A stretch of 37,591 nucleotides of DNA. It comes from Novosphingobium lindaniclasticum LE124 (lineage in GTDB: Bacteria > Pseudomonadota > Alphaproteobacteria > Sphingomonadales > Sphingomonadaceae). The stretch is taken from contig NZ_ATHL01000104.1 of assembly GCF_000445125.1 (NCBI RefSeq), positions 1 through 37,591 on the forward strand, written 5' to 3'. The notes below the pieces were generated by a model, which saw only the letters and a program-made list of their open reading frames with translations, did no database searches and was not told the origin of the DNA. Below, in pieces: positions 16,350 through 23,950 of this stretch; the stretch's first letter is position 1; each line of letters begins with the position of its first letter. The position numbers were made by a program, and so were the translations under genes.

Positions 16350-17999
16350 ATGGACAGACGCGACGCACTCAAGACCGCCCTGCTGAGCGGCATCGGCCTT
16401 GCGGCACCCACTCTCGCGGGGAGAGCGGCGGCCGCGAGGGAGGCCGAGGCGGAGACCGGGGCGGGGGTCCCTCCTCCATCCCCCGCCCCGGCTCCCGCCC
16501 GCAACTGGCGGCGCGGCTTCGACGGCCAGCGCATCGCCGACCTGGGCAACGGCACCATGCTCAATCCGGTACTCTCCGGCGACCGGCCCGATCCCGCCAT
16601 CCTCAAGGACGGCAAGGATTACTACCTCACCTTCTCCAGCTTCGATTCCTATCCCGGCCTCACCATCTGGCACAGCCGCGACCTGGTGAACTGGCAGCCC
16701 CGCAAAGCCGCCCTTACCCGCAACATCGGCTCGGTCTGGGCCGTGAGCCTTGAGAAGCACAAGGGCCGCTACTTCCTCTACATCCCGGTCAAGGCGAAGC
16801 CCAACGAGATCTACGTCATGTGGGCCGATCATATCGACGGCCCCTGGAGCGATCCCAAACCGCTTGGCCTGCACGACCATATCGATCCCTGCCACGCAGT
16901 GGGCGAGGATGGCTCGCGCTGGCTGTTCCTTTCGGGCGGCGATCGCGTGCGCCTTTCCGACGACGGCCTTTCGCTGACCGGTACGGTGGAGCACGTCTAC
17001 GACCCCTGGCGCTACCCGGACGACTGGGACGTGGAAGGCTTTTCGCCGGAAGGGCCCAAGATCCACCGCCACGGCGACTGGTTCTACATGCTGACCGCCG
17101 TGGGCGGCACTGCCGGTCCGCCGACCGGGCACATGGTGATCGCCGCCCGCGCCCGCTCCATCCACGGTCCCTGGGAACAGCACCCCGAAAATCCGCTCGT
17201 CCGCACCGAGGACCAGTCCGAAGCGTGGTGGTCGCGCGGCCATGCCTCGCTGGTCGAGGGCCCGGATGGGAAGTGGTACACGCTGTACCACGGTTTCGAG
17301 AACGGCTTCTGGACGCTGGGGCGGCAGTGCCTGCTCGACACCATCGAATGGACCGGCGACGGCTGGTTCCGCATGACCGGCGGCGACCTCTCGCAGCCGC
17401 TTCCCGTGCCCAGGGTCAGCAATCCGCTGCCCCACGGCATGCCGCTATCCGACGATTTCTCCAAGCCGCTGGCGATGGGTTCGAAGTGGTCGTTCTTCCG
17501 CCCCGCCCCTGACGAAGGCAATCGCCTGCGCGTGGCAGATGGCGCGCTTCACTTCGCCGGAAAGGGCCTGGCCCCCTCAAGCGGCTCGCCGCTCCTGCTG
17601 ATTGCCGGCGATACCAGCTACCGGTTCGAATGCGACATCGAACTCGCGCCTGGCGGAACCGCGGGGCTGGTGCTGTTCTACGACGACAAGCTCTATGCGG
17701 GCCTCGGCTTCGACGAGGCGCGGTTCGTCACTCACCAATACGGGATCGAGCGCGGCCGGCCCGCCAATCCGCACGGCCACCGCATGAAGATGCGCGTGAC
17801 CAATCGCCGCCATATCGTGGCCTTCCACACGTCCGGTGATGGAGGCAGGACCTGGAAGCGGTTCGACCGGGGCATGGAAGTGTCCGGCTACCACCACAAT
17901 GTCCGGGGTGACTTCCTGATGCTCCGCCCCGGCCTCTATGCCGCCGGCCCGGGCGAAGCGCAGTTCCGCGATTTCCGGTTCACTGCGCTGGAGGACTGA
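16350..17999 (+). CDS. glycoside hydrolase family 43 protein, Tat-exported
   Basis: Five-bladed beta-propeller glycosidase, probably releasing arabinose, xylose or galactose from pectin side chains. A Tat signal (MDRRDALKTALLSGIGLAAPTLAG) is followed by a proline/alanine-rich linker, then GH43 motifs: the catalytic base in GDRPDPAILKDGKDYYLTFS, the pKa-modulating Asp in DHIDPCHAVGEDG and the acid Glu in GFSPEGPKIHRHG. From about residue 370 (LSDDFSKPLAMGSKWSFFR) begins a C-terminal concanavalin-like beta-sandwich, common in GH43 xylosidases. Length is 549 residues. The start at 16350 has AGGA 5 nt upstream; the ATG at 16344 would add two residues. It is the last gene of the receptor-esterase-GH43 operon. 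The subfamily is not assigned. Confidence 0.9.
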   Translation: MDRRDALKTALLSGIGLAAPTLAGRAAAAREAEAETGAGVPPPSPAPAPARNWRRGFDGQRIADLGNGTMLNPVLSGDRPDPAILKDGKDYYLTFSSFDSYPGLTIWHSRDLVNWQPRKAALTRNIGSVWAVSLEKHKGRYFLYIPVKAKPNEIYVMWADHIDGPWSDPKPLGLHDHIDPCHAVGEDGSRWLFLSGGDRVRLSDDGLSLTGTVEHVYDPWRYPDDWDVEGFSPEGPKIHRHGDWFYMLTAVGGTAGPPTGHMVIAARARSIHGPWEQHPENPLVRTEDQSEAWWSRGHASLVEGPDGKWYTLYHGFENGFWTLGRQCLLDTIEWTGDGWFRMTGGDLSQPLPVPRVSNPLPHGMPLSDDFSKPLAMGSKWSFFRPAPDEGNRLRVADGALHFAGKGLAPSSGSPLLLIAGDTSYRFECDIELAPGGTAGLVLFYDDKLYAGLGFDEARFVTHQYGIERGRPANPHGHRMKMRVTNRRHIVAFHTSGDGGRTWKRFDRGMEVSGYHHNVRGDFLMLRPGLYAAGPGEAQFRDFRFTALED

Positions 18000-18004
18000 A
18001 AACC

Positions 18005-18029
18005 CGTCGTCCCGAACTTGATCCGGGCC
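18005..18029. repeat. short dispersed intergenic repeat (CCCGAACTTGATCCGGG)
   Basis: The converging gap between GH43 and the HAD gene holds CGTCGTCCCGAACTTGATCC followed by GGG, with CCCG/CGGG arms (18011-18014 and 18024-18027). From memory this is a frequent intergenic sequence type in sphingomonad genomes. It may serve as a weak bidirectional terminator. Only one copy of this form is seen in the window. Confidence 0.45.
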
Positions 18030-18037
18030 GAGGGACG

Positions 18038-18700
18038 CTACCCCAGCAGCCCGCGCTCCGTCAGGTCCGCGCGCAATGCCTCCGCGCCATGGAAGTGGTG
18101 GACCTGCCAGCCGAGATCGCGAGCCGAGGCTATGTTCGCGGCATTGTCGTCGATGAACAGCATCGCCGACGGCCGGTGGCCGAAACGACGCGCGGCAAGA
18201 TCGAAGATGCGAGCGTCTGGCTTGGCCAGCTTTTCATCGCCGGAGACCACGATCTCGCCGAATAGATCGAACAGCGGCTCGGTGGCCCGGTACTCGCGCC
18301 AGAACGGGCTGGCGAAGTTGGTGATGGCGAAGAGCGGCACGTCGCGCGCCGCAAGTTCCCGGACGATATCGTGAGAGCCCGGAACATTGCCCGGAATCGT
18401 TTCGAGAAAACGCGTGGCGTAAGCGTCGATCAGAGTGTCGTTTCCGGGGAACGCCGCCTTGCGCTCGGCAACCATCTCGGCAAGATCGCGGCCCACATCG
18501 TGCTGGAAATGCCACTCTTCGGTGACGACGTTCGCGCAGAACCAGTCGAGCCGCTCAGGCTCCGGGATCAGCTTGGCGAACAGCAGGCGCATGTCCCACT
18601 CGACAAGGACGCGCCCGACGTCGAAGACGACGGCTTCGACTGGCTGAAATTCGGCAGGACGATGCAATTGGACGGCAGACAAGACAAGACCCCCGCGCAT
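18038..18700 (-). CDS. HAD-superfamily hydrolase
   Basis: Haloacid dehalogenase-like hydrolase of subfamily IA, most likely a small-molecule phosphatase. Motif I is VVFDVGRVLVEWD with nucleophile Asp27; the usual second Asp is Gly, as in YihX-like members. Motif II is FAITNF, motif III lies in KLAKPDARIF and motif IV is LFIDDN. Between motifs I and II is a helical cap. Length is 220 residues. The ATG at 18700 has GAGG 8 nt upstream but sits in the loop of a GC-rich hairpin; a TTG a few codons downstream is the only other start before motif I. It follows rpmJ on the same strand, 80 nt downstream. The substrate is unknown. Confidence 0.88.
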   Translation of the reverse strand: MRGGLVLSAVQLHRPAEFQPVEAVVFDVGRVLVEWDMRLLFAKLIPEPERLDWFCANVVTEEWHFQHDVGRDLAEMVAERKAAFPGNDTLIDAYATRFLETIPGNVPGSHDIVRELAARDVPLFAITNFASPFWREYRATEPLFDLFGEIVVSGDEKLAKPDARIFDLAARRFGHRPSAMLFIDDNAANIASARDLGWQVHHFHGAEALRADLTERGLLG

Positions 18701-18708
18701 GGCGGGGG
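18690..18708 (-). terminator. GC-rich hairpin at the rpmJ 3' end / HAD start
   Basis: CCCCCGC (18690-18696) and GCGGGGG (18702-18708) form a perfect 7-bp stem with a 5-nt loop that contains the HAD start codon. On the minus strand it is followed by TCTTGTCTTGT, a weak U-rich tail. It may be the rpmJ terminator or a translational element of the HAD gene. Confidence 0.5.
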
Positions 18709-18748
18709 CCTCATGTCATCGACGCAGTCGCCCGTCCGCCTTGGTCAT

Positions 18749-18766
18749 CCCCGCCACGAGGCGGGG
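18749..18766. repeat. CCCCGCC-ACGA-GGCGGGG hairpin repeat
   Basis: A perfect 7-bp inverted repeat with a tetraloop lies 14 nt past the rpmJ stop. Its flank TCATCCCCGCC resembles a small intergenic repeat that I recall from sphingomonads. It has no U-run on either strand, so it is better read as a repeat or an RNA-stabilising stem than as a terminator. Confidence 0.45.
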
Positions 18767-18780
18767 ACAGGCAGACGAAA

Positions 18781-18906
18781 TCAGCCCTGGCGGGCCTTGA
18801 AGCGGCGGTTGGTCTTGTTGATGACGTAAGTACGGCCGCGACGACGGATCACGCGGTTATCCCGGTGACGACCCTTGAGCGACTTCAGGCTGTTCGTAAT
18901 CTTCAT
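18781..18906 (-). CDS. rpmJ: 50S ribosomal protein bL36
   Basis: A 41-residue basic protein beginning [19 protein letters not shown] and ending NRRFKARQG, the full-length alphaproteobacterial form of bL36, which binds 23S rRNA in the large subunit. It contains no cysteine, so it is the zinc-independent type. The reading frame runs cleanly from ATG at 18906 to TGA at 18781. It is alone on its side, with a promoter candidate 72-100 nt upstream, and the HAD gene lies downstream on the same strand. Confidence 0.95.
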   Translation of the reverse strand: MKITNSLKSLKGRHRDNRVIRRRGRTYVINKTNRRFKARQG

Positions 18907-18977
18907 GTCTAGTCTCGTCTTGCGTGGTCCGGCGGTTGCACCAAGCAATCTGGGGCCGCCGCAAAATTGGAAGTGCG

Positions 18978-19006
18978 CCGTTAGTGGGACCAGCTTGCAA
19001 AGTCAA
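18978..19006 (-). promoter_or_regulatory. candidate rpmJ promoter
   Basis: On the minus strand TTGACT (19006-19001) is followed after 17 nt by TAACGG (18983-18978). The -35 is a 5/6 match; the -10 is weak, as is common in GC-rich alphaproteobacteria. It would give a leader of roughly 65 nt before the rpmJ ATG. Confidence 0.4.
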
Positions 19007-19142
19007 GCCCGAGAGGCCATTCCTCTCTTGCAAGAACCTCGTTTTGCCGTTCATCCCAAGGCAATGGCGAGAGCACATAACCCAGCTTCGGGTGCGACCC
19101 AACCGATTCTTCGCCAATCGCCTTTTCGGACCCAGATCAACG

Positions 19143-19895
19143 ATGAACACGCTCAAAGCCGCCATTTTCGCCAGCGTCGCGCTCTCTGCCGCCGTTGCCG
19201 CGCCGTCCTTGCAGGCCCGTCCGGGCTGGGGGCCGGGATGGGGCGGCGGCTATGGCTCGCGATGGGATGGCGGCTGGAACGATCCCCTCATGGGGGGCCC
19301 GATCGGTTCGCCGATCTCGTCAAGCCGTACCAGGGATTCGCGTGAAGGCCGCGTGGAGGTCAGCCGATTCGTGACGCAAGGCCCGGAAGCGGCCGGTCTC
19401 GGTCATGGCGCCGTCTCGGTTCAGTCCGATTCAGGTGAAGGACAGTGGGTTCCCGGCCCGCAGCGCGCAGCTTACGAGGCGGCCATCGTCGATGCCCTCG
19501 TCGGAGCCGGCTACGACACCCAGCACAAGCAGGAAGACGGCGGACAAGTGGCGGAGCTGAAGATCAGCCGCCAGATTCTGACGCCCGCCGAGGAAAAGCG
19601 CAATCCGGTGAGCGGCGCGGCGGCCGTGGGCGTCAGCAATCGCGGCTCGGCCTATGGGTTGGCGCTGAACGTCGATCTTTCCAAGCCGCGTTCCGCGCTG
19701 GTCGGCACCCGGCTGGATACGCGCATCGTCGACAAGACGAGCGGCAAGGTGTTGTGGGAAGGCTACGCCACCATCGCCACCCGCGAGGGGGATGACGACT
19801 GGCCCGACTATCGCATCGCGGGAAAACTGGCGCAGGCTCTCTTCGACGGCTTTCCCAAGGCCGATCCCGTTGGCCTTGGCGCGCCTCAGGGCTGA
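19143..19895 (+). CDS. exported DUF4136-type protein
   Basis: A 250-residue exported protein with a signal peptide (MNTLKAAIFASVALSAAVAA), then a glycine/tryptophan-rich stretch (PGWGPGWGGGYGSRWDGGWN) and a DUF4136-like domain: RVEVSRFVTQ, a helix AAYEAAIVDALVGAGYD, AELKISRQILTP, a GLALNVDLSKP strand, and RIVDKTSGKVLWEGYATI near the end. Such domains occur in small envelope proteins of unknown role. There is no lipobox, unlike the next gene, with which it shares the same strand order and general fold. No strong ribosome-binding site is visible before the ATG. The paralogue follows 108 nt later. Confidence 0.83.
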   Translation: MNTLKAAIFASVALSAAVAAPSLQARPGWGPGWGGGYGSRWDGGWNDPLMGGPIGSPISSSRTRDSREGRVEVSRFVTQGPEAAGLGHGAVSVQSDSGEGQWVPGPQRAAYEAAIVDALVGAGYDTQHKQEDGGQVAELKISRQILTPAEEKRNPVSGAAAVGVSNRGSAYGLALNVDLSKPRSALVGTRLDTRIVDKTSGKVLWEGYATIATREGDDDWPDYRIAGKLAQALFDGFPKADPVGLGAPQG

Positions 19896-19944
19896 TCGCG
19901 CGGATCCATTCTCCCGGAGACACGTTGCTCTTGGCAGGTGGGCG

Positions 19945-19950
19945 TATAAA
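19945..19950 (+). promoter_or_regulatory. candidate -10 element (TATAAA) upstream of the lipoprotein gene
   Basis: TATAAA stands out in an otherwise GC-rich 108-nt gap between the two DUF4136-type genes. No -35 at 16-18 nt spacing is convincing (TTGCTC lies only 14 nt upstream), so this is only suggestive of an independent promoter for the lipoprotein-carboxypeptidase pair. Confidence 0.25.
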
Positions 19951-20003
19951 GAAATTGGCCTGAGGCACTTGCTCTTGAGAGCATGCCCCCTGGAGAGCAT
20001 GAC

Positions 20004-20618
20004 ATGAACCAAACCGCTCGCTCGATCGCCCTTGCCGCCTTTCTCGCCGGCGGTCTTGCGCTGGGAGGTTGCGCCGCGCAAGTCGGCCCGGTCGAAGTCA
20101 CACGCTTCAGCGCTCCCGATGCGCCGATGCTGGGCCGCGGCGTGATCCGCGTCGACCCCGCCAGCCCACAGGACGCTTCCAGCCTGGAATTCCGGACTTA
20201 TGCCGCCGCCGTGGCGCAGGAACTTGCGAAAGTGGGCTATCGGCAAGCCCTCCCCGGCGAAGCGGTGCGGGACACTCAGGTCGCCATTCTTTCGGTGGAG
20301 CGCCAAGTCTATCAACCCGGCCGACAGGGCAGCCCCGTCTCGGTCGGGGTCGGCGGCGCCACCGGAAGCTACGGTTCGGGGCTGGGTCTTGGTCTCGGCA
20401 TCAATCTCGCCGGCAGACCGCAGGACCAGGTCGACACCCGGATGCACGTCATGATCAAGGATCGTCCTGACGGACGCACCATCTGGGAAGGCCGCGCCGC
20501 CTTCACCGTGGGATCCAAGTCTCCTGTCGCGCAGACCTCGCTTGGCGCTGCAAAAATGGCCGAAGCTCTTTTCAAGGGCTTTCCGGGCAGGTCGGGCGAA
20601 ACTATCCTGGTGAAATGA
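20004..20618 (+). CDS. DUF4136-type lipoprotein
   Basis: Predicted lipoprotein: the signal sequence [23 protein letters not shown] ends in a lipobox LGGC. The mature domain repeats the plan of the preceding gene (VEVTRFS, a helix [31 protein letters not shown], a glycine-rich [12 protein letters not shown] strand, and [12 protein letters not shown]), so the two look like old duplicates. Length is 204 residues. The ATG at 20004 is preceded by GGAGAG at 7 nt; a short direct repeat GAGAGCATG just upstream creates an in-frame ATG at 19983 that would add seven residues before the signal. Its stop overlaps the carboxypeptidase start (ATGA). Function is unknown; an envelope role is likely. Confidence 0.83.
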   Translation: MNQTARSIALAAFLAGGLALGGCAAQVGPVEVTRFSAPDAPMLGRGVIRVDPASPQDASSLEFRTYAAAVAQELAKVGYRQALPGEAVRDTQVAILSVERQVYQPGRQGSPVSVGVGGATGSYGSGLGLGLGINLAGRPQDQVDTRMHVMIKDRPDGRTIWEGRAAFTVGSKSPVAQTSLGAAKMAEALFKGFPGRSGETILVK

Positions 20619-21772
20619 CCAGCATCCAGATTTCATCCGCTTTCGATTCCGGCAACATCGAAGTTCTTTCCACGCAGGGCACCACGGCGCGCCTCAAGAT
20701 CCGCCGCGACCATTGCTCCGATTTCTTCCAGTGGTTCCACTTCCGCGTCAGCGGCGCCCCTGGCCGGTCGATCGCCGGCGAGGAACTGGTGCTGAAGATA
20801 ACCGGGCTGAATGCTTCCGCCTATCCGATGGGTTGGCCGGAATACCGCGCCTGCGCTTCGGAAGACCGGCAGTTCTGGGGCCGCGCGGAAACCTCGTGGG
20901 ATGGCAGCGAGGACGGCGGCACCCTCACGATCCGCCACACGCCGGAAGGCGAGCTGGCCTGGTTCGCCTACTTCGCGCCCTACACGATGGAGCGCCATCA
21001 CGACCTGATCTCCTCGCTGAGCGGACTGGAGGACGTCGACTACCGCCTGCTCGGCACCACGCTCGACGGACGGCCGCTCGATTGCCTGTCGATGGGCGAA
21101 GGCGAGGCGCAGGTCTGGCTCTACGCGCGGCAGCACCCCGGCGAATCGATGGCCGAATGGTGGATGGAAGGCGCTCTGGAAGTGCTGGCGGACCCTGCCG
21201 ATTCGGTCGGCCGCGAACTGCGCAAGCGGTGCCGCTTCCATGTCGTGCCCAACATGAATCCCGACGGCTCGGCACGCGGGCACTTGCGAACCAACGCCGC
21301 CGGCGTGAACCTCAACCGCGAATGGGAGACCCCCAGCGCCGAAAAGTCGCCCGAAGTGCTGGCGATCCTGGCCGCCATGGATGAAACCGGCGTGGACTTC
21401 GCCATGGACATCCACGGCGACGAGGCGATCCCGGCCGTATTCATGGCGGGCTTCGAAGGCATCCCCTCGCTCAAGGCCGAGCAGAAGCAGGGCTACGACC
21501 GCTACACCGCGATCCTCGAACGCCGTACACCGGACTTCCAGACAAAGCTGGGCTATCCCATCACCCGGCCCGGCAAGGGCAACCTGACGATGTCGACCAA
21601 CCAGCTTGCCGAGCGCTTCGGGGCCGTGTCGATGACGCTGGAAATGCCGTTCAAGGACCACGACGAGGCGGCCGATCCGCGCCAGGGCTGGAGTCCCGAG
21701 CGCTCCGCGCAGCTCGGCAAGGACTGCATGGGCGCGCTGCTGGAGTGGTTCGTGGAGCGGGAAAGGAAGTAA
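20615..21772 (+). CDS. M14-family zinc carboxypeptidase, cytosolic-carboxypeptidase type
   Basis: Metallo-carboxypeptidase of family M14 resembling bacterial relatives of cytosolic carboxypeptidases. A beta-rich N-terminal domain (about residues 1-125, with [11 protein letters not shown] and [13 protein letters not shown]) precedes the peptidase domain. Zinc ligands are His174 and Glu177 in ARQHPGES and His267 in DIHGDE; the substrate Arg235 lies in NLNREW and the catalytic Glu343 in TLEMPFKD. Length is 385 residues, with no signal peptide, so it acts in the cytoplasm. It is translationally coupled to the lipoprotein gene by ATGA. Targets of such bacterial enzymes are generally not known. Confidence 0.92.
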   Translation: MTSIQISSAFDSGNIEVLSTQGTTARLKIRRDHCSDFFQWFHFRVSGAPGRSIAGEELVLKITGLNASAYPMGWPEYRACASEDRQFWGRAETSWDGSEDGGTLTIRHTPEGELAWFAYFAPYTMERHHDLISSLSGLEDVDYRLLGTTLDGRPLDCLSMGEGEAQVWLYARQHPGESMAEWWMEGALEVLADPADSVGRELRKRCRFHVVPNMNPDGSARGHLRTNAAGVNLNREWETPSAEKSPEVLAILAAMDETGVDFAMDIHGDEAIPAVFMAGFEGIPSLKAEQKQGYDRYTAILERRTPDFQTKLGYPITRPGKGNLTMSTNQLAERFGAVSMTLEMPFKDHDEAADPRQGWSPERSAQLGKDCMGALLEWFVERERK

Positions 21773-21781
21773 AGGGAAGAC

Positions 21782-21801
21782 GCAGGGGTTACTACCCCTG
21801 C
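21782..21801 (+). terminator. hairpin downstream of the carboxypeptidase gene
   Basis: GCAGGGG (21782-21788) pairs with CCCCTGC (21795-21801) around TTACTA, 9 nt past the stop. A second perfect stem, GGTCAGG/CCTGACC (21819-21837, loop CACCA), follows. Neither has a U-run, so they may act as 3'-end stabilisers or as a rho-assisted end. Confidence 0.5.
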
Positions 21802-21964
21802 ACCCCCGTTACCGTCGAGGTCAGGCACCACCTGACCGTTGCGCGCCCATGGCTGGTTCGGGAGACTTACTGGCTGCGCAGCAGGGAGCGCACAACGTCA
21901 AGCCGCGTACGAGGCAGCCATTGCGAGGGTCTGGAGGAGCATCCCCCAGGACTTCCCCTGTCTT

Positions 21965-22597
21965 TCAAATCCCCGCCCATTGCCGCAAGGCCTGCCGCAC
22001 CGCGAGGTTCTCGTCATAACTCCACGAGGGCGATACCGAAGCTCCCGGCACTTCGCCCAGCAGATCCTGCAGCATCATCCAGCCTCCTGCCCAATCTCCT
22101 CGCATATCGTCGCAGACCGGGGACGAGCCCCAGTCCTTGGCGAGCCGGATCATCGAGCGCTGCCGCGTCGCCGGAGCGTCGAGATCGCCAACCATAAACG
22201 AGGTGAAGGGCAATGTCTGCCGCGGACAGGCGCCGAAGCGAGCGAGGCGGCGGTCTGCGCCGGGAAGGTCCATGTTCGGCGGATTGACGACGATGGCGCC
22301 CAGCACCGGGTTCTCCGGCCCCACGCCTTCGAACTCCACCCACCACGCCAGCGCGAGAGCAGCGATGTCGTCCGTGACGATCACCACAGGCCGATCGGCG
22401 CGGCGAATGGCGAGGTTGAGCTTGTTGACCCAGGTGTTGCGGTGCGGTTCGTCCCAGAGACCAAGTTCCAGAAGCCGGCAATGCTCGCTCCAGCGCGCCC
22501 AGCGGCTCATCCAGTGCCCTTCGGCAAGGGGAACGCCGGGCACCAGGAGGATCAGGGGCACATGATCCTGCTCACGGGGATAACGATAGTGTGTCAT
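21965..22597 (-). CDS. RBBP9/YdeN-family alpha/beta-hydrolase-like protein, catalytic residues lost
   Basis: The N-terminal half follows the RBBP9/YdeN plan closely: LILLVPGVPLAEGHWMSRWARW, then LLELGLWDEPHRNTWVNKL and a PVVIVTDDIAALALAWW strand-turn-helix. The family nucleophile elbow is AHSLG; here it reads TDDIA, so Ser is replaced by Asp77. The late His-containing stretch (GHIN..SG.GDWPEG in the family) is here DDMRGDWAGG, without His. Length is 210 residues. The start at 22597 has GGAG 6 nt upstream; an ATG at 22687 would add 30 residues of no resemblance. It stands alone between a convergent and a tandem gene. It is probably a non-enzymatic or changed-function member. Confidence 0.8.
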   Translation of the reverse strand: MTHYRYPREQDHVPLILLVPGVPLAEGHWMSRWARWSEHCRLLELGLWDEPHRNTWVNKLNLAIRRADRPVVIVTDDIAALALAWWVEFEGVGPENPVLGAIVVNPPNMDLPGADRRLARFGACPRQTLPFTSFMVGDLDAPATRQRSMIRLAKDWGSSPVCDDMRGDWAGGWMMLQDLLGEVPGASVSPSWSYDENLAVRQALRQWAGI

Positions 22598-22776
22598 GGA
22601 GTGCTCCAACGCTGTCGGGGAAACCGCCGGTCGACTCTGTCTACGTCCCGACGCCAAGCACCACAACTCAACTGAATAAGTTGACAATAGGATTCCGATG
22701 AAGCGATGCTGATCCGCGTCACTTCGAGATCGAAGCTAAACGACTCGGCATCGCCGTTCCTGCTATATTGCCGAAA

Positions 22777-23226
22777 CTAAAGAAGGTTGGCCGGACCGAA
22801 GGCGTGGGGAAGCAGCTGCGACAACCGCGTCTCCAGCACGGTATCACCCCCATCGCACCAGATCATCGGATCCGTGCCGCCGATCTGGGCGATCTCGTTG
22901 AGTATCTGACGGCAGCGCCCGCACGGCGTGACGGTATCGCCCTGCCCCGCCGCGCCCGGGGCCCCACCGGTAACCGCCACGGCTTCCAGCGTGCCGCCAT
23001 TCTCGCGGAAGGTGCCGGAGGAGAGGATCGCGGATACCGCCACCGTCTCGGCACAAAGCGACAGGCCATAGCTGGCATTCTCGACATTGGCGCCGGTGAT
23101 CACCGAGCCGTCTCCCAGCAGGAGCGCGGCGCCGACGTGGAACTTGGAATAGGGGGCATAAGCGCGGGTCGCGGCCTCGCGCGCGGCAACGAGCAGAGCG
23201 TCGCGCTGTTGGGTGCTGAAGGTCAT
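22777..23226 (-). CDS. cdd: cytidine deaminase
   Basis: Zinc hydrolase converting cytidine and deoxycytidine to the uridine forms for pyrimidine salvage in the cytoplasm. Zinc ligands are Cys58 with proton-shuttling Glu60 in GLSLCAETVAV, and Cys102 and Cys105 in TPCGRCRQ; FHVGAALLL and GANVENASYG form the substrate site. Length is 149 residues, the size of tetrameric enzymes. The ATG overlaps the stop of the GH25-like gene (ATGA), placing it last in a UPF0262 - GH25-like - cdd operon. Confidence 0.95.
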   Translation of the reverse strand: MTFSTQQRDALLVAAREAATRAYAPYSKFHVGAALLLGDGSVITGANVENASYGLSLCAETVAVSAILSSGTFRENGGTLEAVAVTGGAPGAAGQGDTVTPCGRCRQILNEIAQIGGTDPMIWCDGGDTVLETRLSQLLPHAFGPANLL

Positions 23227-23939
23227 GGCTGCACCACTACCCAGCGCAGGCCCTCTTGCGCAATCTCGTTGGACAGCGATCCGTTCGCCGTCCACAGCGA
23301 CCATGGCCGGCCGCCGTAGTCCGGCAGGAAGCGGTCGCGTACCAGCCAGAGATTGCGGTCGAGCTTGGCGGCGATGCGGTAGCGGGCCTCGAAGGCCTTG
23401 CTCACCTTGAGAATGACCGGCTTGCCGGCGTGCGTCTCGATCTGGTTGATGAACGTCATCAGTTCGCTCTCGACTTTCGCGTCCGACACGTTGGCCGGAC
23501 AATGATCGGCCAGGATGTCGAGGTCGATCGCGGGCGGCAGCAGCGCCGAATCGCGCGGCACGGTGGTCACGAAATTCGCCGACTGCATCTCCGCGGGTTG
23601 GCAGGGATCGTAGCGATGGACTGCTCCGACTTGCAGGCCCGCCGCTTTCGCCGCCACGAAATTGCCGACGAAGCGCGGATCGCGGGCGAAGGCGCTGACG
23701 CTCGCGCTGGCATCGATATAGGCGAAGTCGACGCCGACCGCCTTGAGCGAATTCCAGTTCACCTCGCCGTCGGCGGCGCCGATCTCCACGCCCTGCACCG
23801 GATAAATTTCCCGCTCCGGAGTCCAATGCCGCAGATGCCACCAGCCCCAGGCTCCGGCCAGCATCGCCAGCAGCAGCAAGGCCGCCACGATTTGCCACAA
23901 GATGCGCGCGCGCACCCCGGCGCCTCCCGATCGTGCCAT
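23223..23939 (-). CDS. GH25-like membrane-anchored protein with altered active site
   Basis: An N-terminal transmembrane helix (about 13-34, ILWQIVAALLLLAMLAGAWG) anchors a periplasmic domain of the GH25 lysozyme fold: VQGVEIGAADGEVNW, VGVDFAYIDASAS, DPRFVGNFVAAKAAGLQVGAVHRY, then PPAIDLDIL and GKPVILKVSKAF. GH25 enzymes cleave the MurNAc-GlcNAc bond using an early Asp (GIDVS) and an Asp-x-Glu pair (LDVE). Here these positions read Glu52 and Asp139-Leu-Asp141. Length is 238 residues. It starts 12 nt after the UPF0262 stop and overlaps cdd. It could still bind or cut peptidoglycan, but ordinary lysozyme activity is doubtful. Confidence 0.82.
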   Translation of the reverse strand: MARSGGAGVRARILWQIVAALLLLAMLAGAWGWWHLRHWTPEREIYPVQGVEIGAADGEVNWNSLKAVGVDFAYIDASASVSAFARDPRFVGNFVAAKAAGLQVGAVHRYDPCQPAEMQSANFVTTVPRDSALLPPAIDLDILADHCPANVSDAKVESELMTFINQIETHAGKPVILKVSKAFEARYRIAAKLDRNLWLVRDRFLPDYGGRPWSLWTANGSLSNEIAQEGLRWVVVQP

Positions 23940-23950
23940 GTGAAGCCCCT

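Noticed and set aside
21839..22675. 278-residue plus-strand frame whose start includes QRQAAYEAAIA, similar to PQRAAYEAAIV of the DUF4136-type gene at 19143
   Set aside because: The match is one short helix, and the rest of the frame is antisense to the RBBP9-like gene; a decayed copy of the DUF4136 gene is possible but not supported.
22598..22776. Possible small gene in the gap between the RBBP9-like and cdd genes
   Set aside because: A short frame reads FEIEAKRLGIAVPAILPKL, but there is no start with a ribosome-binding site and it runs antisense into cdd.
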